This document shows, one piece after another, positions 1 to 11,480 of a stretch of 64,000 nucleotides of DNA. The notes beneath the pieces were generated by a model, which ran no database searches, was not told the DNA's origin, and worked only from the letters and a program-made list of their open reading frames with translations. The first letter of the stretch is position 1; every line of letters begins with the position of its first letter. The translations under genes were made by a program, and so were the position numbers. The DNA is from Hippophae tibetana (Eukaryota; Streptophyta; Magnoliopsida; Rosales; Elaeagnaceae), in NCBI GenBank assembly GCA_037013495.1, contig CM072801.1, forward strand, positions 12,696,501 to 12,760,500. The letters run 5' to 3'.

Positions 1-524
1 TTTTCTTGGAGCAGGCAAAGTGCCAAAAGATTGAGAACTTCCTATTAACTATTCAAATTTTGCTATTAATTTGTCATTATTCATTTTAATCTTTTTAGGG
101 ATGAGTTTGGTACGATGGGAGTGATCTATATATGAAATAGACATACCTGGTACTAAAAGATACTTAGTTGGTACATGTATGGTACGACTACATAATTAAT
201 GGGATTTAATTGTGATTACTCAAGAATTTTCCTTACAATAACTTCGTTCTCAAAAAAAAAAATATATATATATAGAATTAATTGAATCTTCTATGCAAAT
301 GTTATCAGCAGTTAATAATTTGCAAATATGTCAAGCTTAAGCACTTGAAATGTGCTCATGGTCTGTCAATCTTTGATTTTAATGTGTCTTATGATTTGAT
401 GCATTATTAATTGATATACTATTTTAAATTAGCAAAAATTGTAAAGTATATATATGTATCGACAATATTTATGAACAAATCATTTAAATATAATTTAGTT
501 TTTATGTTCCATTTTTTTGACCTA
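1..524. other. AT-rich intergenic sequence, no gene seen
   Basis: I see no coding region, RNA gene or intact repeat here. The stretch ends at the outer edge of the first gypsy LTR, whose TG terminus is at 525. A short A-run followed by TA repeats lies near 247-275. Confidence 0.5.
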
Positions 525-887
525 TGTTGAGATTGATCTGATTTTACAAATAGATAAACTATAGAAAAGTCAAAGAATTGTGTGAGAATATGTAACTTTC
601 TTATGAGACTTATGTATATATAGAGTATTACATGTATACGTGTCAACTACTAAAGGTATATATGTCATAGCATGTCAGAGGGGTACAAACGTAAAAGAAA
701 ATATGTTTACAACTCGAGGTCGGCTACCCATAGCTCGGGCTTGAGGTCGACCTTATAACATTAAGGCTTGCAGACATAAATGGGTGCCTCTAGGAGTGTG
801 GCTATAGGTACTGGCACAAACATGACCTTTCTAATGACTTGGACTGTAAGTTGGATTGGGCTTAGGGTTGAGTTATATGTCCAAACA
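525..887 (-). repeat. 3' LTR of gypsy element A
   Basis: It aligns over its whole length with 7162-7521. Shared blocks include AAAATATGTTTACA, TTGAGGTCGACCTTATAACA and TATGTCCAAACA. The minus-strand termini are TG...CA. The copies differ by many substitutions and small indels, so the insertion is not recent. Confidence 0.82.
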
Positions 888-1684
888 TTTAGTCATACTA
901 CTCTTTTAGCTCGGTTCTTCAACAAGAGTGGAAGAGTAGCAACTAGGCAATAAATTTGGGACGTTTGACTCGTCTTAATAAATGCTTGTCAGCTAATTGG
1001 ATAGAGAAAATATTCACCTTCATATAATGAGGAGTTGGGGCCTTTCATCTTTTCATCATTTCCTGTAAATTAAACAAAAAATTCACACAAGAAAAAACTT
1101 TTCATCTCAATTTGAGCTATAGAAATTTTCAACTCGGTGGTAAGAAATCAACTTGATGTCTAGAATTCTTGTTTAGGCTTTAGCAAAAAGCTTCTTGGGT
1201 CTAACAATCTTATACTTTCTTTTCAGGTCAGTTTAAAGAATCATTAGCCATTTTATTTCAAATTCGACCATAGGTAATTTCTACTTCTCTTGTCTTACCT
1301 TTTTTCATGTTTCCTAATATTATGTAGATAGAGACCATGCATATAGAAAGCACCTTAGGCTTGGCCTCTTGGGAGAGTCCATAATATCCCACTTACTAGG
1401 GCTAACCAAAGAGTGACGACACGAGGTCCTATAATGAAACAAACACTTCGAACGAGGGGGCTCTATCCCAAACTCAACCCTCCACCTCTATTTCTCATCC
1501 ACAAATCATACCTACTATTAGGTTTTTGAGGTCTTGGAGAAAAAAAAACAAGGAATATAGGGACTGGGAAGCCTATAGGCCATACCAAAGACTGGTCGGC
1601 CAAGGTCAAGACAAGTGGACTATCACCTCAAGATAAGGAGAGAAAGGAAGACCTACGACATTCCCTCATTGATCCAAATAATGA

Positions 1685-2849
1685 TTCCTATGTCGGGGGC
1701 CCGTAACAACGACACACCTCCAATTGGGTGAACAATTTTCCACCGGAAGGTTTTATGGTTAGGGGTCATATTTCCTCTATACCCTTTCATAAGGACATTC
1801 TTGGCTAGGAGTTAGCTTGTGTCGGGTCAGTTGATGCCTAATGAATGAAGGTACCTACTCTACTTGACACTGATATGCATAGAGCTCATGGTGGAGCTGG
1901 AGATGTTCGATTTCAATGAGGCTTACATGTTAAAGTATAAATCCTATAAGCTTGAGGAGAGTCTACATGTCAGTAAAGCAAGACCGAGGTATAAATGTGG
2001 TCTTCCCCGAGAACGAGAAGAACTAGAAAGAATATTTCTTCTACGTCTCAGGTCGATAGGAAGCTCCAAATAGTGACGAGAGGCTAATAAGGAGTGTCTG
2101 GGCTGATAGTAAGCTCGTGATAAGGAACATGGGTTCCTTTATCACGACCTTGAGTGAACGGACAAAGCAACAATTGGATGATATCCAGAACTATTTGCCC
2201 ACAAAGACTCCCTAGAGGTAGTTATTAAAACCTCACGCTTTGTTGCTTGTGGGTTGATGAGGTAGGGCTCAATGAAGCCCTCACAAAGGATAATTCATAA
2301 ACTTTGAATACCCTCCAAGCACCAAACCCCTCCCACAGACTATGGGGTAGGTTTGACGTAGTCCTCGATGCTGGTGAGCTAGCCTTAAACTTGGTGAAAA
2401 AAAATTCTTTTTTTTTACTTTGCTCAACCCCTTAACACTAACACCTCCTCGCTCTTATCTTTGTAGATACCATAGAGTTCAACCCTAATGATCTATTGGC
2501 GTGGCTTAAGAGTAAAGTCGCTCATCAAGGGGCGATGTCCCAAAAAACTACACCTCTCTTACAAAGGGTGGGCTCCTCCAAGGGAAAGAAAATGAGTAAA
2601 TGCTCTAGGCATGAGGGCCACCCTAACTCGTCCAAAAGGAAGATAAAGGTAACCATTGATGAGCCCATCCTCAGAAAAATGCCTTTAAGTGTCGTTGAGC
2701 CCTTACCAACGTCCCTAGATCAACACATCTCTCCACCACCTAGCTTGGGTTCACAAGCGCCTGCTCCATATACTAGGGATTCAAGGAAGGGAAAATGTGT
2801 GATTGAAAATCTCATAATGAATATTGATGAGGTGGCACTGTATTAAAGC
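1685..2849 (+). pseudogene. Antisense extra ORF of a gypsy element (putative gypsy-type transposon protein family)
   Basis: Conceptual translation from about 1700 to 2070, with stops, gives PPIG, FPLYPF and GQLMPNE in order. These are the landmarks of the plant 'putative gypsy type transposon' domain (PF04195), which has a pattern P.GW...FPxxPF...QLxPNxW. An open stretch at 1864-2073 continues it. A second open stretch, 2496-2849, is basic and proline/serine rich, with no recognised domain; it may be the C-terminal part, preceded by a pyrimidine-rich splice-acceptor-like stretch ending TTTGTAG at 2460-2466. The orientation is opposite to gag-pol. The frame is broken and the protein is surely non-functional. 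The family assignment is by pattern memory, not a search. Confidence 0.5.
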
Positions 2850-2885
2850 CTAGCACCAGAGAAGTTAGACCACTGCGTGTGCCAC

Positions 2886-2970
2886 TAATGAAACAAAATC
2901 AAGTCTCCGACAACGGAGTCAAAAATTTGATGAAACAAAATCAAGTCCCCAATAACGGTGCCAAAAACTT
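2886..2970 (-). repeat. Tandemly duplicated primer-binding-site segment
   Basis: Two adjacent copies of about 42 bp each carry AAACAAAATCAAGT followed by a CCGACAACGG-like core and CAAAAA. On the minus strand the copy next to the LTR reads TTTTTGGCACCGTTATTGGG. This resembles the tRNA-Asp-type primer binding site of plant gypsy elements (TGGCGCCGTTGCCGGGG). The outer copy has TGACTCCGTTGTCGG in its place. It marks the start of the internal region of the element whose LTR is 2970-4593. Confidence 0.6.
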
Positions 2971-4593
2971 GATTAGACAAGACCGATATCAGGTTAACAT
3001 TACTAATCTTACAAATACTTTGGTTTTATATTTATAAAACACTCGCAAGTCCATAAATTATTTTATAAAAAATAATAAGTATACTCCCAAGGTCGATATA
3101 AGGAAAGAATATATGTGGTTTTTAATTTATTATTTAAACTTTTAAAAACAAAATTAAATCTTAAACATCGTGTCACGATATTTCGATTTTTTGTGTTTCT
3201 TAATCTAATAACATAAAAAAAATAAACATAGATATATGGATTCAATAAACAATAATGTAAATTTTTATCATTCATAATATTGGAGTAATTATGGATATAT
3301 TAATTAAATTAATTATACTTGCTCATAATATTTAGATTATTAAAGATATAAATTTATATTTATTGATTTTATTTTTTTTTTGTATGAAAGTTTCCTTAGG
3401 CGGGGCCTAAATTTTTTTTGTTTAATATTAATTAATTAATATTCTTAGGCGGTGTTATTAATTAATTAAGTATTAAATTTTAGCTTTATTTATAAGAAAA
3501 TTACAAATAATTTAATCATAGCTTTAGGCAGCGTAAGTTAATTAGACTTTATTCAAGGTGTTTAAATTAAACCTAAAAATTTAATTATTCGAGTACTAAC
3601 TTTCAAGTTTTAAAACCATTATTGAAAATATGTTGTTAATACATTTTCGAATAATAGTTATTATAAAAACTTTTGAAATAGAACTTCACTCTAACTATCG
3701 AAGGATTGTATCAACAAATAAAAGAGTACTACTCTAATCTTGAATAAAAACAAAATCAATTTATTTTATATAAATGTTTTACATATTTAATATTTCGTTA
3801 GCATAACAATTTTATCATTATATCATATTTACAAACAATAAGTCATGTTCAATTTAATTACAGACAAATTAAATATAACATATAAGAATAAAACATAAAA
3901 ATAACTGTAAATAATTCATTTAAAATTATACCTCAAAAGAATTCTTACAAAACTTTTATGTTAATTCCATTTCTGGAAAACCTTCAAATGGATTTGCATT
4001 TCTGTTTATTGAATAAAAACTAGAATTTTAAAAAAGCATAACTAGTTCTTCTAAAAAAAATGACTTTAAAACTAAAAAAACTAAGAACTAGAGAGAGAAA
4101 GAGAAGAGATTTTTGATTTGAGAGATATTTACGATGGGGAAGATGGTCTTTTTATAGATGGAAAAAGTGCCAAAAAATGAGAAAATATATCAAAAATTGA
4201 TTTTGGACGTGTTTGGACAAGTTGACACACGTGTAGGGGGTGAGATTTGCATTGTACGGGCATTGGCATGCTCGGGCTTACGCGGAACAGGTGCAGGCAT
4301 GTGCTGGCGCGCACAAGACTCGGCGTGGGTGTGTGCTAATTGTGTGTGGGGTGCTTGGCACATATGCATATGCAAGACTTTGCATTTTTGACCTATTTTG
4401 TCCAATTTTTTCATTTTTTCAAATTTTCCTCATTTTTTTCTAAAGATGATATGATTCTAAAATTTTGGATTTTCATTATCTTCAAATCTACAATAAAATT
4501 TAAATAATAAAAATGAAGTCTAAAATCAATATATATTAAATAAAATTAAACTAAAATTTAAAGTTGAGAAATTATAAATTATGCAAGTTATCA
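2970..4593 (-). repeat. Long LTR of a truncated second retrotransposon (element C) inside element A
   Basis: Read on the minus strand, this segment begins TGATAACTTGC at 4593 and ends ...CTAATCA at 2970. Four bases later comes the primer-binding-like site described at 2886-2970. On its right it interrupts the reverse transcriptase frame of element A: RT codons are readable down to about 4594 and stop there. Only about 85 bp of internal sequence survive on the left, so this is the 5' end of a deleted element rather than a clean solo LTR. The length of about 1.6 kb and the tRNA-Asp-type primer site suggest an Athila/Tat-type gypsy. No second copy is in the window, so the ends are inferred from TG..CA and context. 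Confidence 0.55.
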
Positions 4594-5221
4594 ATGAGGT
4601 ATCCTAAGAATTTTCTTTAAGAAACACCAAAAACACATTTCTTAGGATTAAGTCTCATACCATACCTTCAAATTATGGAAAATATCTCATCCAAGTCTTT
4701 GACGTGCTATATTGGTTGTGGTGACTTTACTACCACCTCCCTTACGTATGCCTCCAAGTTTTTTCCCAATTGATCGACAAACATTTTGTTGACAAGACAT
4801 TGATATGTAGGCACTACATTCTTCAATCCAAATGGCATTCTATTATAGCAAAAGAACCCTTCTTTAGTGATGAATAATGTCTTTTCCTTATCTTTCAGGT
4901 GCATTCTTATCTAATGGTAACCAGAATATGCATCCAAGAAACTTATTAATCCAAAGCCAACAATAGTATCAACTAGTTGATCGATACTAGGAAGGGGAAA
5001 TAGTCTTTGAGGCATGTCTCATTTAAGTCTATAAAGGCCACACATATACAAGGTGAGTCACACGCCTTTTTCACCATCACCACATTTGATGACCAAGTAG
5101 GGTGACTTTTTATCACCTCATTCATTTCCCTAGGGAACTTCCTTTTTCTTTGTTGGAAAAATCTAACCTTTAGATTGACATTTAACCTATAGGTTATGAT
5201 CCTCGAGTTGATCCCAGACAT
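4594..5221 (-). pseudogene. Gypsy reverse transcriptase remnant (element A)
   Basis: Minus-strand translation shows the order expected for plant gypsy RT. First comes a HRLNV-like leader, then SNVVMVKKA, CVAFIDLNETC and KDYFPF (5221-4973). Next are CYNRMPFGLKN, TYQCLVNKMF and the catalytic region, where YVDD has become YVRE (4904-4707). Finally, across stops, come DLDEIF, LNPKKCVFGV and KFLGYLI, ending near 4594. The YVDD to YVRE change and several stops show it is dead. RNase H and integrase do not follow, because element C lies in the way. Confidence 0.8.
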
Positions 5222-7140
5222 ATCTATAGGGGCTTATGCGAAGACATTGAAGTTAGCTTGTAGGAATTGAGATAATTTCTCTTCCACCGTAGACAAAAAG
5301 AGAAAATCCACTAAGCTATCAATGTCAACTATAATCCAGAAAACATCCTAGGTCCCTATCCTTAGAGTGATCACCAGGGGATATTTATATTGAGACGATG
5401 TCTCATCCTTCTTCGTTAAGGTGGTTTCCACCTAGGGCTTTGCTATTTCAAGCTTGTATACATTAAGGGAGCCTCGTAAGTCTCTTGCATACCTCTTACG
5501 TGAGTCATTAGTGGTCCCACCAATCCCTGGCTTCCCATGTATATTATGGATGATTCTGATGATGGGCTCGTTGTGGGGGTCTCTCCTACTACTTGATGGA
5601 GCGAGTGGTTTGGACGTTTCACGTCCAATTTGTTGCCTTTCTTTACCATTTTTGCTCCATATGAGGTCCTTTAAATATCTTCTAGACAACAGATCCTCTA
5701 TCTCTTTTTTGAGGTGTCTGCAATCTTTTGTATCATAACCCATATCCTTGTGAAATACATTGCCTAGACCAAACTCACTCTCAAGGGTAGGTCCCTAAAG
5801 AGAAATAGTGATCTTTTCCAAGGTTATCTATTCTAGGACCATTTGATACTCGCCTTGTTATTTGGAACGATGCCCTTGTTTTTTTATCCTATTATCTTGG
5901 TTGACTTTATTAGGACTCAATTTTCTTTTTTTTTCTTTTTCGGTGTAACTTTTACAGTTGCCTAGCTGCCCTTAACTAGACCCAACTCTCTTTTTAGATT
6001 GAAAAACTTCCCTACCTCTCTATATGCTTCCTCCAAAGTGTGAGAGATAGTCTTGGTTAGTTCTACGAATAGGTCGGAATCTCTTAGAAGACCCTACCTA
6101 AAGGTTTTTATCGTAATATAGCTCGGGCAGTCAAAGATTTCTAGTTTTTCTTATTTGAATCTTTTCATATATTTTTCAGTAGACTCACCTCTTTTCTAAA
6201 CGATTGAGAAGTGGTGGTGTGATTTCTTCCTTAGTGGCTTGTTGCAAGCATAATAGGTGATACATAACTTGGCAAACTGTGAGAATGAGGTGATGGTATG
6301 AGGTACCAAGTTATTGAACCACTTCTAGGCATCGTCACAAAGGGTGGTAGCCAACAGTTTATACATCATGTCATCTCTTTTACCCTGTGTAAGGCTCACA
6401 GGGACCATGGCCATCTTGAAGTGTTGCACATGAGTAATCGGGTTTTTAGTCACCTGATAGTCCGGACACTTGGGAGCACTGAACTTGGCTGATAGCTTGT
6501 CATTCTCTATCTCATCGAAAAAGAGAGAGACACATAATTGTTAGTAGTCCTTATCCACATCACAGGGTGCCTTACCTTTTTCCTACTTTTCATTGGCCTT
6601 TTTCAAAGCATAATCTTGCTTTCTGTTAGCCTCTTCCAATGCTTGAAACTGTACTTCCCAACTTTTTCTTTCTTATAACCATTACTCATCACCAGGACCT
6701 ACTGAACCTGAAATAGGGTCACCCTTAGCCTTGTACTTGACCTGGGTGGGCTCAGGTACAACACAATCTAGCATGTTTCCATTGATCATGTTAGTAGTTC
6801 GATCTTTAGAGACTATCATACTCGATTTTAATCGTAAAGTCCTATTTTCTCGCCTAGTCTCTTAAAGTTCCCTCCTTAGTTCAAGAAGTTAGTGAAACAA
6901 TTCATGATTGGGGTCAGCTTCTATTTTGGTCTCATAAAGGGTTGGCAATATGTTGTTTGTGCTATTGTTGCCTTCTCATTTTCTTCTCTCAATCGTTCTT
7001 AAGCTCACATTCCTACCATGCTGATTATAACTATAAACTAAGTAGAATAAGTTTTTATGTCTCTTTAGGTCTCTCTTAGAATTCGAGGTGAATCCTTAAA
7101 AGTATAGGGTCAGAAGCCAAACCTCGACCTTAGAATGTAA
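5222..7140 (-). pseudogene. Gypsy gag-protease remnant (element A)
   Basis: On the minus strand, 5743-5432 carries a stretch with DTKDCRHLKKEIEDLL and RRYLK. This matches the gag C-terminal region found downstream of gag in Tat-type elements. The DNA from 5750 to 7140 continues toward the 5' LTR with many stops. The segment 6190-7150 is clearly related to 58400-59330, the gag region of another element in this window, which supports its identity. No intact frame remains. Confidence 0.62.
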
Positions 7141-7142
7141 GT

Positions 7143-7161
7143 GCCACAATCGGCACCAAAA
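7143..7161 (-). other. Primer binding site of gypsy element A
   Basis: Immediately inside the 5' LTR, the minus strand reads TTTTGGTGCCGATTGTGG. It resembles the TGGCGCCGACCGTGGGG type of site found in Tat-like gypsy elements, with a few changes. It fixes the orientation of the element. Confidence 0.55.
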
Positions 7162-7521
7162 TGTTGGGATTGATCCGATTTTATAGAAAAAGAAGTCAAA
7201 GAATTATGTGAAAATGTGTGGCTATCTCATGTGGCCTATGTATATATATATATATATAGTATTACATGTACACATGTAAACTACATAGGGTATACATGTT
7301 ACAATGTGTCAGAAGTATGCAAACGAAAAGAAAATATGTTTACAGCTCGAGGTTAGCCACCTATAACTCAGGCTTGAGGTCGACCTTATAACAGTAAGGC
7401 TTGTGGGCTTATATGAGTCTCTACCAAAAGTGTGGCTATGGGCACTGGCACATACATATCCTTTCTAATGGCTTGGGTTGTAAGTTGGATCGGGCTTAGG
7501 GTCGAGCTATATGTCCAAACA
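7162..7521 (-). repeat. 5' LTR of gypsy element A
   Basis: This is the partner of 525-887; minus-strand ends are TGTTTGG...CCCAACA. A (TA)n run near 7241-7258 has expanded relative to the other copy. Confidence 0.82.
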
Positions 7522-7549
7522 ACCACTAATCAAAATAAAAAAAAACTTT

Positions 7550-8658
7550 TGAACTTCAAGTTAACGTGTTTCAGGTATATACCCATCCTTATGCACGTTA
7601 GAATACACATTACATACTTAGGATTATTTAGTATATATATTAATTGATAGATCGATTGATGAGTTAGATTGATCTGGTACAACCTATGTCATTTCAGGTT
7701 GATTTTCAAATTGGGATAGATCGATCGAGTTGGGATCGATCGATCATTGCCTAGATTAATCAAAAACGATTTTGATTAATTAAACATATCGGTTCGATCG
7801 ATCGAGTTTGGTTTGGATTGATCAAATGACGATGATTTCAACTTTAACCTAATTGTTTACTCAAGCCAAACTTTTAAAATTGTTTAATGGATAGATTTGT
7901 ATTAGGACTTTAACCGAGCATTAAGGCTTTAATATTTTCTAATTAAACAACCTAAAGTCTCTTGTTTTCTTAAACCATAATTGAATCAATCTTATGATCT
8001 TAAGATTTCTCTTTCAAATTGTTTTTCAAAAATTAAATCATATTTTGTTAGGCTTCTTTAATTAATTTATGGAAGATTTGTGGTTATACTTGATTGATTA
8101 ATAAACCTACTTATTTTTTTTATTGCTTCATTTTTTGTTATAGGGTTTGTTAGTTTATTTTTATTTAACTGATATTTTCTTAAATCATCTTGCTAGAGTT
8201 TTTTCATTATTGAATCTACTTTAAGACACATTTTATACTTATGTTATTGTGCTAACTAGGTGCCAACTGAATGGATTCAATTACTTGTGTAACTCAAGTT
8301 TATCAGAACATTTTTTCGGATCTATACACCTTTTCTTGTGAAGACTTTGAAAGAATTGACGACGCAAGTAGATTACTTGGAGGCATTATATGTGACGGGT
8401 AGTTTAAGTCTTGGCTTTGTAATTGAATATTATTTTCATAGTGGTCTGATAAACTGATGGTTTTTCTCTTAGGTAATTGTTGTGACCTATGTTATTTTTA
8501 CCTAAAAATATCGTGTGTTAAATCTTTATTTATTTTCATATTATTTTATTTACACACGATTGTGTGTTGGATACTTATGAATTTTTAATTTGACATAATT
8601 TTATTAATTACATATTCATCCATTCTAAGTTAACTAGATCCGTAATTAAAAACTTTCA
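7550..8658 (+). repeat. 5' LTR of copia element B
   Basis: It begins TGAACTTCAAG and ends AAAACTTTCA just before the primer site. It aligns with 12782-13024 plus 14601-15546. Shared blocks include GATAGATCGATC, AATTGTTTACT, TTGATTGATTAATAAACCTA and ATTATTTTCATAGTGG-like sequence. The start is inferred from the TGA(A/G)CTT pair and may be off by a few bases. Confidence 0.72.
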
Positions 8659-8660
8659 AT

Positions 8661-8672
8661 TGGTATTAGAGC
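8661..8672 (+). other. Primer binding site (initiator tRNA-Met) of element B
   Basis: TGGTATTAGAGC, two bases after the LTR, differs by one base from the usual plant copia site TGGTATCAGAGC. Confidence 0.7.
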
Positions 8673-8712
8673 GAGTCACTAAATATACCTAATATTTGTT
8701 TAGGACTTTTTT

Positions 8713-10700
8713 ATGGATCATTTGAGAGAAAGTTTGTCTACAATCCATACACCCATCTTTGATGGGTCTAACTATCCATATTGGAATACTTGTATGATAG
8801 ACTTTCTACCCTCTTTATATGAAAGTCTGTGCAACTTTGTTGTTTATGGTTGGGAACCACCTATGGTTACCAAAGATAATGTTGTCACACTTAAACCTAT
8901 GAATGAATGGATTACTGAAGATAAAGTTGGCAGTAACAAGAACCAAAAGGGTATTAATGCTATTTTTAGTATTGTGTCCACTGATTAGTTTCATCGTGTT
9001 TCTGATATTGATACTATCAAGCGTATTTTATGACATTTTAAAGGTTTCCTATAAAGGAACCGTGTAAGTTAAAAGAACTAAATTTTGTATGCTGGCACTA
9101 GGTTTGAAAACCTTAGGATGGAAGAAAGTGAAACTTTCTCTAAATTCTATATTAAATTATGTGATATTGCTAACATCTCTGCCAATCTTAGAGAGAAAAT
9201 TGATGAATTTTGATTAGTTTGGAAAATTCTCTACTCACTACCAGATCGCTTCTATGCAAAGGTCACTATAATAAATGAAAGTAAGAACACCATTAAAATT
9301 GAAAAACTTGTTGGCTCCCTTTTAACCTTTAATATGAGCTTTTGAACATCTATAAAGAACAAAGGTGTCACCTTCAAAACCTCCATAACTGATGATGGTG
9401 ACAATTAGAATGACAAAGACAACAAAGAATTGATACTCGTAGCCAAAAGACTCAAAAAATCTTCAATAAGAAGAATCCACAAAGCAAAGGGAAATTAAGT
9501 CATCCAAATGATCAGAATGAAAGGGAACTCAAACCTATAAGTTTCAAAGGTAAGAAATCTAAAACCACTAGATCATAATGTTTTAAATGTACTAATTATG
9601 GTCATTTTGTTGCTTAGTGTGCTAATAAAAAGAATGAAATTGGAAGAACTTTCAATGGTACACTTGGTAACTCAAAATGTGACAACGATAACCTAAGTGA
9701 ATGAAAAAATGGTGGCACAAACTTTTTAACATTTACTACAACAATTGGTACACACTTTAGTAAGTCTGGCATTGATTCAGATAATGAGGAAGATGATTTT
9801 GAATTCTTGCTAAATAAATTTAATACTAATGGTCTTGATGAATTGTTTATATATTTAGTAGACTATAATAGTATGTTACTTGTAAAAGAAACCAAACTAA
9901 ATGATAAACTTAAAACTAATGAAAAAGTTCCTTACTTATAGAAAAAGAAAAAAATGAGTTGTTTGAACTTACTGTTAGTTTGAATTCAAGTCTTGCAAAT
10001 CATAAACAAAAAAAAAACAATAATCTTATGTAATAACTTGAACAATCAAAGGAAGTCATAAAGAGTCCAAAAATTGGAACTGAAAAGCTAAACAAAGTTC
10101 TTGATCATAGGAAATCTTTTGGAGACAAAATAGGATTAGGTAATGTAGATGAGCAATCTAAGCCACCATCTCCAAAAGTAATGAAGTTTGCAAAACCTAC
10201 TAACCCCCTTCTTCAAATGCTACACATATATCTTCAACATCAAAGACAACATTTGTAAGGCCTTTTAACTCTACTTCTATTATTACTTATGCAGAAATAA
10301 CCATTTCACTAATAATTGATAAAACTATTAAGTTTGTACTTGTTTGTTATTATTGTAGTAGAAAAGGTCATTTTAGGCCAAAGTGTAGATTTTTGTTGGT
10401 TGCTACCCATGTCATTAATACTTTCCATACTTCTAGTTATATGACTCATAATTATAATGCATCTATGAAAATTATATCCAATAATTATACTAGAAAGCAT
10501 GAAGTTGTTAGTTAAAAAAGACAATTAAAATTCAAAATATTTAATTCTAGGACTAATTATCACCATCCTACCATGCATGTTGCATATTTACTTAGGATGA
10601 ATGTGAAACCTAAAGGTAAGTCCAAGAACATGCCAATGATAGCTAAGTTAGTTAGTTTCCAACCTAAAGATATTCAAAAACTAAAATTGAAGAAAATTTA
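8713..10700 (+). pseudogene. Sirevirus-like gag remnant
   Basis: An ATG at 8713 opens 91 codons containing IFDGSNYPYWNTCM and GINAIFSIVS, the N-terminal pattern of Sirevirus gag. Past the stop, the frame continues with breaks: FENLRMEESETFSKFY, then ILYSLPDRFYAKV and KLVGSLLTF to about 9340. A CCHC knuckle (CFKCTNYGHFVA-stop-C) lies near 9580-9620. A second knuckle, CYYCSRKGHFRPKC, lies near 10345-10390, matching the two-knuckle layout of this lineage. At least a dozen stops and frameshifts make it non-functional. Confidence 0.75.
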
Positions 10701-10840
10701 AGTTATTAAAAATTATCTCTTTCAGGTCACATGAACTTCCTTTATGGTTCACCTAGATACTTTTGTTTGAGTTCTTAATTAACCCTAAGTGAGCATCTTT
10801 ATTAGATTTTTTTATTACTATTTTTTTTTGTTTTATTGAT

Positions 10841-11480
10841 CACTACTACAAAAATGGGTATTTAAGTCGATACGTAAAGTCAGTTTTTTCTAAAAATCGA
10901 CTTTAAATTGGTTTAAAGTCGGTTTGGTGGCGAACCGACGCTATCCACGTAGGACGTAGCGTTGATTGATGTGTCGGATCGACGCTATCCACGTAACATA
11001 GTGTCGGATTGACACGTCAACCGACACTACACACGTGGATAAATCTTTTCTCTTCTTTCTTTCCAGACAAAAACTATTTTCAACGTTGTAGAACTCTAAA
11101 AAACCGAAAACCTCCTCCTCCACTTCTCCTCCACTCTTTCTCATTTTCCGGCCACCTAAGACTACCATTTTCAACATCGGTTAGTGAGTTTTCTTCCTCT
11201 CTAACTAATCTTTTAGATCCCCTATTATTCATATTTTTTCTGTTATTATGTGTTATTATTTATGTCTATAAAATTTTGTATTATATATGTAGATTTATAT
11301 TATAACATAAGGAGAAGAATATGACGATCTTGAATAAAATAGAACAAAACCATGGTAATTTTTCTGTTATTAATTAATATTTTATTTTTCAAATATTTGT
11401 ATTATTTGAACTATTTGCTAAACTGATTTTGGTTTTTTTTTCTGCTCGAATACAAGTTGAAAATGAATAAATTTTTAAAA
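10841..11480 (+). mobile_element. One end of a CACTA (En/Spm) DNA transposon (element E)
   Basis: The sequence begins CACTACTACAAAAATGGG and is followed by subterminal repeats of the type AAGTCGGTTT and CCGACGCTATCCACGT. A leader-like part then holds CCACTCTTTCTCATTTTC and GGCCACC. All of this is homologous, in reverse, to the right part of the complete CACTA copy at 13025-14600. I could not find its partner end with matching subterminal repeats, so it is a truncated copy or its other end has decayed. The right limit is uncertain. The short open frames here are not evidence of a gene. Confidence 0.6.

Larger units (their letters stand above)
525..7521 (-). mobile_element. Decayed Ty3/gypsy LTR retrotransposon (Tat-like), element A
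   Basis: Two related LTRs of about 360 bp (525-887 and 7162-7521) both start TGTTTGG and end in CA when read on the minus strand. They flank decayed gag-pol on the minus strand, with gag nearest the right LTR, so the right copy is the 5' LTR. Next to it is a primer-binding-like stretch (TTTTGGTGCCGATTGTGG on the minus strand). Reverse transcriptase breaks off near 4594, where another LTR intrudes. RNase H and integrase are not recognisable. A plus-strand (antisense) extra ORF remnant lies before the 3' LTR, as known for Tat-lineage elements. The flanks ACCTA and ACCAC are only a partial target duplication. The element is old: LTRs are visibly diverged and frames full of stops. Confidence 0.8.

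Noticed and set aside
243..275. Several short (TA)n and A-rich runs as functional repeats
   Set aside because: Short TA runs are expected by chance in DNA this AT-rich; only the expanded tract at 46795-46836 was kept.
4129..4443. Overlapping open frames on both strands with His/Cys-rich translations
   Set aside because: They fall in a locally GC-richer part of LTR C and are open on both strands by composition. No domain fits.
6298..6492. Plus-strand open frame of 64 codons
   Set aside because: It is antisense to decayed gypsy gag and has no support of its own.
11009..11305. Plus-strand open frame of 98 codons
   Set aside because: It lies in the CACTA end; its proline/serine and hydrophobic stretches reflect pyrimidine-rich leader sequence, and the second CACTA copy does not keep the frame.
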